64,000 bases of DNA from Scenedesmus sp. ARA3 (taxonomy: Eukaryota > Chlorophyta > Chlorophyceae > Sphaeropleales > Scenedesmaceae): assembly GCA_004335835.1 (NCBI GenBank), contig RWJK01001516.1, forward strand, positions 347 to 64,346, in the 5' to 3' direction. Below are positions 25,521 to 36,469 of the stretch, piece after piece. Below the pieces are notes generated by a model that saw only the letters and a program-made list of their open reading frames with translations, had not been told where the DNA came from and did no database searches. Made by a program: the position numbers and the translations under genes. Within the stretch, counting starts at the first letter, position 1, and every line of letters starts with the position of its first letter.

Positions 25521-27164
25521 CAAGCAGGCATATGCGTCGATGCAGGCTGACAACAGTGGTATTGATTGACCGTAGCCATCAGTGACTGCTGTGGCACAGC
25601 AACCGCGGCTTCTGCCGTCAAACAAGCACCGCCATCACCAGCGCCGCCGCCGCCGGCAGCAGCAGCAGTAGGGACGCGTGCTGCGATCAATAGGAAGCTC
25701 ACCAAAGTAGTCCAGTGCCGTAGTGTGGTAGCAACCACTGTACAGCTGAAACTGCTGCTCGTACTATAATAGCAGCAGCAGCAGCAGCAGCAAAATGAAG
25801 CAAGCAACAGGCAGCTCACTGAAGTAGTCCAGTGCCAGGGTGTGCTCGATGCCCTCCTTGGTCACACTGAAGCCCTGGTCCAGGAAGCGGCCCGCGTTGT
25901 TGATCAGCAGGCTGATGTTGGCAGGCATGGCCAGCAGCTCCTTTGCAAGGCCACGCACCTCCGACAGCAGCTCCATGTTGCACAGCTGGCATGGCAATGA
26001 TGCAGTAGCAGCAGCAGCAGCAGCAGCAGCAGATACAAGGTGAGGCGCGTACATGTTGTTGCAAGCAGTGTGTGTAGAGATCCACAGCAGGCACCGGACA
26101 GACGGCACCTGTGCCGCGGGCCTTGTACGTCGGTACGGCTTGCTGCCAACTCGATGCATGCAAGGCCACGGACCTCTGACAGCAGCTCCATGTTGCACAG
26201 CTGGCACAGTGAACAGAAATACAGTGGCAGTGTGGCGGCAGACATAAGGTGAGGTGGAGGCGAGTTGTTGCGCGCTGTGCACCTGCCTGCGCTGCCAACG
26301 TCATGCATGCAGCATGAACATGCTATGCGCCGTTTTTGTCAACCACAGCGGTTGGTTGCACCCTCGTGTAGATTGAAAATGCACCCATATGTTACAATGC
26401 GCCTTGCATCCATGCCTGCCTTGTTGGTGGTCTGCTCGCCGTTAGGCAGATTTCTAGCCGGACTCAGTCATTCAGCGATGACGATGGCTGGCGTTGCCCA
26501 GCCGCCAGCCATGACAACGTGTTTAGACCAACCTAGTAGGATGTACTACGCAGTATACCAGCCGCCTTGCATGCAAACAACTGTATTGTCTCTTTCAACA
26601 ACCACGTGGCGTGCTGTTGCTCACCTTGAGGCTGATCTTTGCTCCAGGCACCTGCTCCTTGAGCTGCGCCACCGCCTCATGGCCCCGCTCATCGCTGCGG
26701 GCGATGCCAATCACCTGAAGGCGCAGTCAGGGCGGTACATCAGCAGTAATGCATGCAATCAGGGCTTGATCTCAAGCCGAACAGGCACCAGCAATCTGTT
26801 CAAACCTGCCTAAGCGGCATGCGCATGCGCAGCCTGGCAGGTGGCCTGACAGACTGTGCGTCTTACCGTAGCAACTGCGTCGTTTTTGTGTGTGTCGTTC
26901 CTGCAAATGCGAGGCACTTTCGACTTTCTGCTGGCTCACCTCTGCGCCGTGCTCAAGCAGAGCCTTGGTGGTGTGGTATCCAATGCCACTGTTGAAGCCG
27001 CTGACCACTGCCACCTTTCCTGACAGGTCAGGAATGGCAGGGCCCCGAATCCAGCCCGAGATGGTCTCAATCAGGTTCTGCGGGCTGAGCGGGTAGGGAT
27101 GCATGGCGAATGCGCTTGTTGGGGGTGCTGCCAAGCTGGGCTGCTGCCTTGGCGTGTTGGACAC
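23915..27164 (-). CDS. Short-chain dehydrogenase/reductase, retinol-dehydrogenase-like
   Basis: Seven exons on the minus strand join in phase: 27164-26940, 26714-26625, 25985-25820, 25430-25355, 25035-24860, 24616-24516 and 24154-23915, giving 357 residues. It has the classical NAD(P)-binding order: VAVVSGFNSGIGYHTTKALL (Gly motif, residues 55-62), NNAG (134-137), the catalytic pair Y212-x3-K216 in MPAYGRAKLS, then AFAVHPG. Overall it resembles the extended retinol dehydrogenase/WW-domain-oxidoreductase-like SDRs that act on lipid or pigment substrates; the substrate cannot be read from sequence. The Gly motif starts SG rather than the usual TG. Partial copies of exon 3 flank it in both adjacent introns. 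It starts 710 bases from, and divergent to, the gene at 27875. Confidence 0.88.
25473..25530. repeat. CAAG/CAGG tetranucleotide microsatellite
   Basis: A run of CAAG then mostly CAGG units lies in an intron of the dehydrogenase gene. Confidence 0.95.
25694..25720 (-). repeat. Copy of dehydrogenase exon 3 end with donor
   Basis: It resembles 25812-25838, the last codons of exon 3 (LALDYF) and the GTGAGC donor, and lies 118 bases further into the downstream intron. It ends TTTG|GTGAGC where the full exon ends TTCA|GTGAGC, so joining to exon 4 would give DYFG instead of DYFS. Confidence 0.8.
26161..26206 (-). repeat. Copy of dehydrogenase exon 3 start with acceptor
   Basis: This 46-base segment is nearly identical to 25946-25991, the acceptor and the first 13-14 codons of exon 3 (LCNMELLSEVRGLA). 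It lies 215 bases upstream in the transcript sense, within intron 2. After it the sequence diverges, so it cannot replace the exon. Confidence 0.88.
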
Positions 27165-27874
27165 TGGTAGCTGTACTGCAACTGCCGTCGAATGCTGTGC
27201 GCCGCTTGCAATCTGAATCGAGGGATATGCGTGTTAAAAGTATGCAGTTGCCGTCACGGACGCAAATGCTCGTGGCCGTTTGGTCGCGGGCGTTATTCCG
27301 TTGCGGACGAAGCCCTAGTGTGACTCACTCACAGCTCATTGCCACGCACACCTTGATGTGCACAAATTTCCTTCAGGGGCTGTCCTGGAAGCCATGTTTC
27401 GCTTCGCAATCCGTTCGCTGCAGCAGTACCGCAACCGAGAGGCTTGCCTGGCGTCAAGGGATCTGATCGCTACCTACAAAACTGCAAGCAGCCGGGACAA
27501 TACTACAACGTTATAACCGACGAGTGTCAGTCGTAATGAGCAGATTAAACGCTGCCCCGGGTAGGACCCTGCAGCTGCAGCTGTTGGTGTACCACAGTTG
27601 CTGTCTGCCACAGCTGCATCACACTAGCTGCAACCCAGCCAGGACATGCACGTGCTTTGCAGCTAAGATGCATGTACATAACATCCAATCAACTGGTCAA
27701 ATTACTGTCTGCCCAAAGCTTGGCTGCCTCACCATCAGTGCAGCTACGTTACAAACTGTCATGCTACTGCGTCGCCGCATGCTGATCGAGCATAACACGT
27801 GCATTTCTGTGCCTGCTGGCCACACGATTGTCTCATGATGCTTGCTCACCTCTGCCCTCGCCCCGCCAGGCGTC
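27165..27874. other. Divergent promoter interval
   Basis: It separates the dehydrogenase start (-) from the next gene's start (+). No coding frame is supported. It may be a shared bidirectional promoter or contain leader exons of either gene; a CAG acceptor-like site sits just before the ATG at 27875. Confidence 0.45.
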
Positions 27875-30800
27875 ATGCCTACCACTGGTGGGGCCAGCAC
27901 CCACCCAGCCATCAAGCCTGGCGCCCTGCAAGGCTACTCTACCAAGACAGCGCCACCACTTGCAGAGCCTGCAGCAGCAGACGCCTACTCAGGCACAGCT
28001 GCAACCTGCGGCACAGCAGCAGCTAACGGCGGCAACAGCGGCAGCTACAGCTACGAGGGAACCAGCCAGATGACATCATCCAGCAGCAATGCACCGTCCA
28101 AGGCCACAACCCCACCAGCAGCAGCCGCGCAAGCAATGCACGAAGCACCCAACGCAGCGACAGGCGCTGCAGGCGCTGTTGCGGGTGCTGCTGCAGCAGC
28201 AGGATCTGCTGTGGCAGGTGCTGTGGGTGGGCTTGTGAGGCGGCCGCCGCAGCCTGCTGCTGCGCTGATGCACCAGCACCATGACAGGATGGTGGTCTTC
28301 CTGGCGAGCCTGGTCACCTACCCCTTCGCCTTCCTGCTGACACAGGTCGGGGTTCTGCGGCGCGTGTTTGGTGTTTGCTGTGTGATGATGCGGTCTTTGC
28401 TGCTCTGCCGTGCACTGCATGCATGGCAGACCATGCACACAATCCAGCAAGTGCATAGTGCTCAAGTTGGTGCTTGCTGTGGCATTCAGCGAAGTTGGGT
28501 AGCTATGTGAACCATGTGGCATGTGATCAGCTGAATTTACTATCTGCCTGCCTACCTGCCGCCGACAGGCTGCTGCTGCTGCTGGTGCTGCTGGGCTGCC
28601 CGGGGGCGTGGGTGGCGGCAGCATCGACACGCGCAAGCGCCTGGCTGACTTCCCTGAGGGGGCAGCCATTGCTGACCTGGAGAGGTGAGGCAGCTTACCA
28701 TCATCGTGTTATTATTAAGCCATAGCTTACTTATAGTCGGAGGTGTGCCCGGTGTCACTTGATTGCCATCATTGGTGAAGCAGCCCATGTACGATCTGGT
28801 TTGCCTGGTGGGCTGGTGCCATCAGCCAGGTGCCAGTGCCAGTGGCAGCCCGTGCTTTGGTGCCAATGCCTGACTTGGCAAGGGGGATCACTGCTAGCAC
28901 AATGAGATCGGACATGCAGCAGACGTTGCGGCGCATCTTCACTGATCGGCGCTGCTGCTGCTGCTGCTGCTGCCGCTGCTGCTGCTGCTGCTGCAGCTGG
29001 TGCCGTGAGCCTGTGTACAGCAGCTGGTGGCGTGAGGTGCTGGGCAGGGCCCTGCTGCTGCTGAGGGAGCTGGCGCTGACCTACCTGCCCTACGAGGCGT
29101 GAGTGGCGATGCTGTATTTTGGGTGAACAGGACAACACGTCAGCTCTGCTCTGTGCATTGTTGAGGTAGTGCTGGCGCTTGCAAGTTACAGGGGAACACA
29201 TCGCGCAAGGCAGAGGCACGGGTTCATGCGTGTCAACAAGGTGTCGTGCATCCAATGCCCTGTCCATGTGTACAAGCCTCATCATAACTGGCTGCAGCCT
29301 GTGACGCTGCCTGTATGTGCCTCCTTGCATAGCCCCAGATAATCACCTGGCTGCGCTGCGCTGCGCTGCACTCCACTGAATCTGCAGTGTGCAGGCGGCG
29401 CTGACGCACCCCATGGTGCTGCGCTTCCTGGGTGTGCCCCTGGCTGGCACGCCGCCCCTGGCTGAGCTGGTGGGGGGCTTCATGCCACGCGCACAGCAGC
29501 TGCTGGCTGACGGCGCGCCACATGTGAGACGGTGGCGATGGAGTTCAGCCGCCATGCATGGCAATTCATGACAGCAAATGCCTGCGTGATGCACACATGC
29601 AGGAGGCGCCCTTGGCCTTCAAATGCAGAATTGCACAGGCAGGGATGGCTGTGCCAGCTAGTAACCAGGCAGTTTGCAGCGCAAACGTTGCAAGCCCCTC
29701 ACTCCCTGCTGCTGTACAGCAAACACCTGTGCGCTCCCTGCCCCTATACCCACCCCACCCAACACATCAACGTCATCCCAACACGCACTTGTTGCCGCAT
29801 CATCACTGCCAATTCCTGCCTTACCACTGCCTTATCACTGCATCGCCAGGTGGCGCTGGAGGAGCTGCAGCGCCGCGTGCTGCCCAGCGTCGAGGCGCTG
29901 AAGGCACTCTGCACCACAAGACATCACCACACTGTACCTGTGCTGCAGGTGCTAGCAGCAAACCAGCAGTGCTCCCAACTGAGACAAGGCCCTTCACTCT
30001 TTGATGCTGTGTGGCACACACCTGCGCACCTTCCTGCACCAATGCCGACTCTAACATCCCACCATGCATGTTGCCACTTAATTCTTTCTATGCATGCCCC
30101 ACCAGGTGGCGCTGGATGAGCTGCAGCGCCGCGTGCTGCCCAGCGTGGAGGCGCTGAAGGCCAGCCTGGAGGCGCGCCACAGGCTGAGCAGGGGGCCCAC
30201 GCCGCTGGAGCGGCTGGACTGGATCACCAGCATCAGCAGGTGCGGGCGGGGTGTGTGGCTTGTGGCTTGTGGGGTGTGTGGCTTGGTGCTGTGCAGCTGC
30301 ATCGGGGTTGGTTGTGTCACGGCCATTGTATGAACGCACAAGCGTCAGCAGGTGCGGCCTTGTACTGGGCGCCGTTAAAAGAAGCAGCTGCAGCTTAGGA
30401 GTATGCAGCACATTCTGCTTAAAGCACAGCCAATGAATGTATATTGCTACTGCTGATGCTACAACAAGCAGCCGTGCCGCAGCTCGGATTCGTGCTGCAA
30501 CATCAACTGCAAGAAGCGCCGCACTTCCTGTTGACAAACAGCTGCAAACATCCCAGCAATGACACAGGCTGGGCATATGCAGCAGCTTCCACTGCTGCGG
30601 TTGTCACTGCTGACAGAACGCCGTGCACGCGGCTTTGTGTGTCCTGCCTGGCTGCCATATCACTCTTTGCATGTCTCCTGCAGGACTGCCTCCTTCTTCT
30701 TCTTCTCCTGGCTGCGTGGCCTGGCGCGGCTGTGCACCTACATCAGCAGCATCCTGTCGGTGCTCAGCGGCGCGCTCTCCTTCACGGTGCGATGGTATAA

Positions 30801-31504
30801 TGCGTCGAGTGAAGTCTGAGCTGCATGTGCTGCTGCGGAGTTCGGGGGCTGAGAGCATTGCGTGCTGCTGCTGCAGCTACATAGCCAGCGGTATGCAGGC
30901 TGTTGCGCATGAGGCATGCAACAGCTGCCAGCACCGTAGGATGGATATGCTGCAACATTTCATTGTGTGCATGCATGGTCTCTCCGCTTTCTGCAGGTGG
31001 TCCCCTCCATCATCCTGAGCGCATTCAGCGCTGCCGCGGGCATAGGGCAGCTGCTGCTGACAGGCACCGCAGACCTGCTGGAGCCTGCTGTCAACGGCGT
31101 GCTGGCCCTCACAGAGACCAGCAAGGACACGGTGGGGCTGCCGGCTCACACATGCTGTTGTGGGTTGGATTCAATGGCTGATTTTTTTACATGTATCTTT
31201 CATAAGCTCTCGTCACTCGGTGCACTGCTTTGGTTTGGCAAGACCAGCTGTGAAAGTAGTGTGCCAGCCACGCACATGCTCTGGTGTTGTACCTGCGGGC
31301 ACGCGCTTTTTCTGCATCTGCTTATCACACCATCAACTAGGCAGCCACATAAACCACCGTGGGACTGGCATTGCTGCGCTGCGCTACCTCTTGTTACATA
31401 TTGCTGTTATGTGGCACCCGCTGTTGTGCAGGCTGCCATCATGGGTGCCGTCAGCCCCGTGCGCAGCCACACACCCACTGCCGTGCCTTGCTGACTCTCG
31501 CCGC

Positions 31505-31545
<41 letters not shown>

Positions 31546-34500
31546 GTACAGGCTGCCAGCATGAGCGGTGCCAGCCCTGTGTGCAGCCGCAACCTGCCTC
31601 CCGCCACAGTGGAGCAGCTGGAGGCCTTCTTCACGGGGCAGCTGGCACAGGTGGGAGGCAGCACATAGCAGCACACCGCACACAAAGTCGTACGGACAGC
31701 GCACTTGGCACCGCATCCGAGCATGCAAGCTGCCTGCTGCACACATTGTAGGGAGCATGTAGCACAACAGGAGGCGTGTTGCGCGGCGCCTGTCGATCTG
31801 GAATGTAGCGCGTGATGTCATTGAGTGCACACTGGCAAGATGTGAAAAAATGCGGTACCCAGCACAACCTGTTTACAGTCAGCCACAGTTACACATGCTA
31901 TCGTGTTTGCGCTATTCATAGCAGTCTGCTTGTGCTATCGTGCTCGGCACAATGCCAACGCTGGATTAACACGGTGGAGTTGCCGCCCTCAACCGGTAGC
32001 ACCTCGCCTGCATGTCGCCTGCACCGGCACACTGCACACAGTACTGCACACAGTGTGTTGGCCAGGTGTCATGCCGCCTCGCCTGTTGTCATGCGCACAG
32101 CTGCAGACACCTGGTCATCATGCGGATAGGCTCATTTATAAGGATGTACGGTGTCGCGCCCTGCGGTTTCCCTCCAACCACTCAGCTTCTGCACCCACCT
32201 CACCGACTCCTCACCCAGCACTGCCACTGCCGCAACCGCTGCTGCTATTGCCAGGTGTCTGGGCTGATCAACCGCCCTGAGATTCCCCGCCTGGCTGGCG
32301 CCAAGCAGCCGCTGCTGGTCAAGGCGTACGACCTGGGGCTGATCGACGCTCTGGGCCGCACCGAGGGCCGCGCAGTGAGGGAGCTGCTGGCTGCGGCACA
32401 GTCACAGGTGTGTTTGGGGGTGGGTGAAGTTGATCGCTGTGGCATGCTTTGCAAGATTGAGCATTGGTGTCATTGTGCTGTGATCTGTGTTTGGTGTGAA
32501 GGACGATGCAGTCACTTCTACCCGGACGTCTGTTACGCCGCTGCTGACCACTTCCCCCACTGCTCTGTATCAACGCTGACATGCCTCTCCACTGCGTGCC
32601 CTGCTGTTGCGCCCCTGCCCCTCAATCTGTCTCTCTACACAGGGCGTGCTGCACATGCTGCTGCGTGGCGGCAGCCGTGCTGCTGTGGCTGCTACAGCCT
32701 TTGACGTGCCAGGCGTGCTGGCTGCAGCAGATGAGCTGGCCCGGGGCCTGGCTGGCCGGCTGCTGCCTGGCTTTGTTGGGGGCGGCGGCACATATGCCCG
32801 GCAGCTGTTCAGGAGGGACGGCTTCTTTGCCTACGCTGATGAGCGGCAGGCGCAGGTAGGCAGTCTGCAGGCGTTAGTTTGGCCAGATTTATGTGAGCAG
32901 TTGGTGATTGTCGGTAGCAAGGAAGGGGCTGCAAGTGGCAGCTGTTCAGGAGGGACGGCAGCTTTGCCTACGCAGATAAGCGGCAGGGCTCAGATATGGC
33001 ATGATGTGCAGTCGTTAGTTTGACTGGGCGGTTGACCACTGGCAGCGGTGCATGTGGCGTTCGTGTCGTCAGCGGCAGCTGGGAGTTGCATACATGCTGA
33101 TGCTGACCTCATTCAATGCAAGTTGACATGCTGTTGGGCTGCATGTTACATGTGCCTAGTCCAGTGGCACCGCTGCTGTGATGGCTTGCCCACTGGCCTC
33201 GCCTCCCCGCGCAACTTCGCCCTGCCCTGCCCTGCCTGCGCTGCCGCAGATGGCACTGGTACTGCTGTGCCGGCTGCTGTCCTGGCTGCACCTCGGATCT
33301 GTGGTGGCACCCGGCAGCGCAGACTGCCTGCACTTTGTGCTGGTGCTGGGAGAGGCACAGGCAGGCAAGGCCTCACTCTTCCAGCAGCTGGTGGCAGCAC
33401 CGCCTGAGTATGCTGGGCAGCTAGGGGGCTCAGGGACGAGTGGGGCTCCTGGGGGCTTGGGCTCTGGAGGAGTGACCAGCAGGAGCGGTGAGCTCAAGGT
33501 GGGTGGTCACTCAGCTGCACTATCGCTTCCATAGTGATAGACACGTGAGTGCCCAGAGCTCTGCTCTGGCCTCACGGGCAAGGCCCTAAGGCATTGTGTA
33601 GGTGGTTACAACAGTATGTTTGTTTGGTGGGCAAACAAAACTAGCGATTGAGGCCTTCTTTAACCCAGTAAAATCAGGGCAGCTAGGGGGCTCAGGGACC
33701 AGTGGGGCGCCTGGTGGCTTGGGCTCTGGAGGAGTGACCAGCAGGAGTGGTGAGCTCAAGGTGGGTGGGTGAGTGGGTGAGTGTATGAGGGTGCATGTTG
33801 TTGTGTGATGCTGTGGCTGTGCTGTTCATTGCTTAGGCCTGTAGTTGAGCCTGGACGCTTGCCTGCTTGCTCGCCTGCTTGCCTGCATGCTGCTATGCTA
33901 GTATGCACAGACACACCCCAGCTGCAACGAGAACCTCCTGGAAAGCTGCTTAACAGCATGGCGTGCTGATGCAGGGAGTGTTCAGGCCGACCAGCCAGGC
34001 AGTGACGCACTCGCTGGCAGCAGCGGGAGGCGTGCCCGGCTGCCCCCACGGCGACCCACCCGCAGTGGACATGCGGCCGCTGGCTGACAGCGCCAACGTG
34101 TACGTCTGCGTGTTTCCGGGCCTGCACAGCCATGACGCTGCTACCAGCCGGCTGTCCAACAGCCTGGCACGCACGCTAGGAGGTGAGGGGCAAACTGATA
34201 AGTTTATTGGTTGAGGCTGCTTGCAATGTGTGATACCACAACGTCGCTGCAGCCTATGCATGTGCGCTGGATGCGCCACTGTCTGCTAGCTCACAAGCTC
34301 CTGCTGATGCCGATGCCACCAATGCTGCAAAATGGTGTCGAATGTGCCGTTGCCTCTGCTGTGGTGTTCCTGGTGCACCCAGGCAGTGAGCCCGCCCCAG
34401 ACAAGCTGGCAGTGCTGGCGGGGCCCCTGGCTGCGTAGTGTGATGCTTTCCATTATCACTGCTTCGAATGCATGTGCACTGAATGCGCTACTGCCTGCTA

Positions 34501-36469
34501 GCTCGAACCGCTGGTACTGCTGCTGCTGCTGCTGCTGCTGCCGATTATGCCGCAGGCTTTGCCTCTGCCGTGGTTTTCCTGGTGCACCCTGGCAGTGAGC
34601 CCGCTCCAGACAAGCTGGCAGTGCTGGCGGGGCCCCTGGCTGCTGGGCGGCAGTGCCTTGTAGCTATCAATGGGCCTGGGCGGGTGAAGAGCCTGGCTGC
34701 TGCTGCTGCTGGCGGTGGTGATGCTGGTGAGGGTGCTACTAGTACTGAGGGTACCGCAGACCTCGTGAAGATCAAACTGCCAATGCTACTCACCATGCGA
34801 GAATCAGCCTGTTGCAGAAACAGACGGGGCAGTTATCAACCAATGCCGGCAGTCACCGTGCACACACTTGGCGCTAACTATCTCACCAATCAAATTTGAT
34901 GGACTATTGATATACTACTACCTGCAGGGCGTGCAGGCGTGGTGCTGCCTGGCGCCTCACTGTACGATCCTTCCCAGCATACATCTTGCTTCCCCATGTC
35001 ACTTACCGTCTCAATTTTGTGTACTTGCAGGGGCTGCGGGCGTTGTGCTGCCGGGCGCCTCACTGTAGGATCCTTCCCAGCTTACACCTTGCTTTCCCTG
35101 GTCACTTGCTCTCCCAACCTTGCACACCTGCAGAGTCTGCCGGCGTTGTGCTGCCTGGCGCCTCACTGTACAACCCTTCCCAGCATACATCTTGCTTCCC
35201 CCTGTCATCTGCTGGCTCAATTTTGTATGTTATTGCAGGGGCTGCAGGCGTCGTGCTGCCTGGCGCCTCGCTGTAGGACCTCCCAGCATACACCTTGCTT
35301 CCCCCTGCCACCTGCTCGGGCAGTTTTGTATATTATTGCAGGGTCTGCGGGAGTTGTGCTGCCTGGCGCCTCCACCCCACTGGAGTCGCTGCGGGGCCGT
35401 TTGAGCACCCGCTCACTGTAGGATCCTTCCCAGCAAACTCGTTGCTTCCCCCTGTCACCTGCTGCCACACTTTATTAACCTACAGGGTGTGCGGGCGTGG
35501 TGCTGCCTGGCGCCTCCACCCCGCTGGAGTCGCTGCGGGGCCGTTCAAGCACCCGCTCACTGTAGGATCCTTCCCAGCAAACGCTTTGCTTCTCCCTGTC
35601 ACCTGCTGCCTCGATTTTGTATATCATTGCAGGGTCTGCAGGCGTGGTGCTGCCTGGCTCCTCACTGTATCATCCTTCCCAGCATACATCTTGCTTCCCC
35701 CTGTCACCTATTGTCTTGGTTTCGTGTACCCACTGGGTCTGCAGGCGTTGTGCTGCCTGGCGCCTCCACCCCTCTGGAGTCGCTGCGGGGCCGCTGGCAG
35801 GCGGCAGCAGAGGCGTTCTGCGCTGGGCGGGGCCTGCCTGCCTCCCTGCTGGGCGTGGTGGTCAGTGAGCTGCAGGAGGAGGCAGAGGTGCCCCCAGGCG
35901 TGCACAAGCTCAAGCAGGTGGGTGGAGTTTACGTAAGGGTTTGCCTCTGGTTTGTTGCGGTGACAGTGTGCCCTGCTGGGTGTGGTGGTCAGTGAGCTGC
36001 AGGAGGAGGCAGAGGTGCCCCTGGCGTGCACAAGCTGAAGCAGGTGGGTGGGATTCGCGTAAGGGTTTGCCTATGGTTTGATGTGGTGACAATGGCCTCG
36101 CTGCTGGGCGTGGTGGTCAGTGAGCTGCAGGAGGAGGCCGTGGAGGTGCCCCCGGGCGTGCACAAGCTCAAGCAGGTGGGTGAAACTGGTGTTAAGGTTT
36201 GACACTTTGCCTGTGGTGTTTTTGATGTGACAACGTGAGAGCAGAGGTCTTTCTGCTGCAGGCTAGCCCTGTTGGGATCCAACGACCTTGTATGTGGTGT
36301 TGAATGTCATGCTGCGACACAGCCAGACACAAGAGGTCATTGCTGTTGATGTTTATAGATGGTGTGAGGATGCCTGCTGAATGTGGTGTGCGCTGTTGCC
36401 TTGTTTTTTTCGCTGCAGGTTCAGGACTGGGTGGTGAACACAGTGAGCCACGCCCACCGCATGGTCTGA
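27875..36469 (+). CDS. Membrane-associated protein with degenerate P-loop
   Basis: Fifteen exons join in phase: 27875-28345, 28569-28684, 28997-29098, 29388-29523, 30106-30239, 30684-30786, 30997-31131, 31552-31650, 32255-32407, 32643-32855, 33250-33498, 33975-34182, 34556-34726, 35745-35917 and 36419-36469, giving about 837 residues. The N-terminus is disordered and Ala-rich, then a hydrophobic segment MVVFLASLVTYPFAFLLTQ that may span a membrane. Middle exons are hydrophobic and helical (FFFFSWLRGLARLCTYISSI; VVPSIILSAFSAAAGIGQLL). Exon 11 has LHFVLVLGEAQAGKASLFQQ, a Walker-A-like loop with Ala at the usual Ser/Thr position (GKAS). Later strands (NVYVCVFPG; ASAVVFLVHPG; CLVAINGPGR) could complete a GTPase-like fold. 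The family is not recognised; a large membrane-bound GTPase relative is my best guess. Seven introns or exon ends carry partial copies, listed separately. Splicing near 35745 is the least certain junction. Confidence 0.7.
29850..29948 (+). repeat. Upstream copy of exon 5 start, possible in-frame cassette exon
   Basis: The first 56 bases (29850-29905) repeat 30106-30161 with two differences, including a preceding CAG acceptor, and encode VALEELQRRVLPSVEALKA. Sequence then diverges but stays open to CTGCAG|GTGCTA at 29948. The 99-base segment has phase 0 at both ends, so inclusion would add 33 residues without shifting frame. Confidence 0.75.
31432..31482 (+). repeat. Upstream diverged copy of exon 8 start
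   Basis: GTGCAG|GCTGCC followed by ATCATGGGTGCCGTCAGCC parallels exon 8 at 31552-31602 (encoding AASMSGASPVCSR). It has substitutions and small indels, and a CTG microsatellite lies between the copies. Confidence 0.7.
32938..32987 (+). repeat. Downstream copy of exon 10 end
   Basis: It repeats 32801-32851 (RQLFRRDGFFAYADERQ) 137 bases downstream, inside the following intron. The copy has several changes and no GT directly at the original donor position. Confidence 0.85.
33677..33768 (+). repeat. Downstream copy of exon 11 end with donor
   Basis: A 92-base near-identical copy of 33415-33506, covering GQLGGSGTSGAPGGLGSGG through the GTGGGT donor, lies 262 bases downstream. Few differences mean it is recent. 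Confidence 0.92.
34256..34438 (+). repeat. Upstream dead copy of exon 13 start
   Basis: Intron sequence plus the first 30 or so codons of exon 13 (SAVVFLVHPGSEPAPDKLAV) appear about 210 bases before the functional exon. The copy lacks the CAG acceptor and ends in an in-frame TAG at 34436-34438, so it cannot be spliced in usefully. Confidence 0.88.
34928..35757 (+). repeat. Eight-unit tandem array of intron end plus exon 14 start
   Basis: The anchor GTGCTGCC recurs at 34942, 35045, 35148, 35253, 35356, 35500, 35647 and 35750. Spacings are 103, 103, 105, 103, 144, 147 and 103 bases. Each unit holds a pyrimidine-rich intron end, usually a CAG acceptor, and the codons AGVVLPGAS. Units 5, 6 and 8 extend into TPLESLRGR. 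Only unit 8 continues into the rest of the exon. Its aligned acceptor reads CTG, not CAG, so an internal CTGCAG nine bases downstream (exon start 35745) is probably used; this keeps the frame. Confidence 0.95.
35966..36185 (+). repeat. Two downstream copies of exon 14 end with donor
   Basis: The exon 14 end LLGVVVSELQEEAEVPPG with its GTGGGT donor (functional 3' end 35917) is repeated about 120 bases later and again about 130 bases after that. The first copy has a one-base deletion and a TGA in the copied codons. The second gains a codon pair but keeps an intact frame and donor. Confidence 0.92.
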
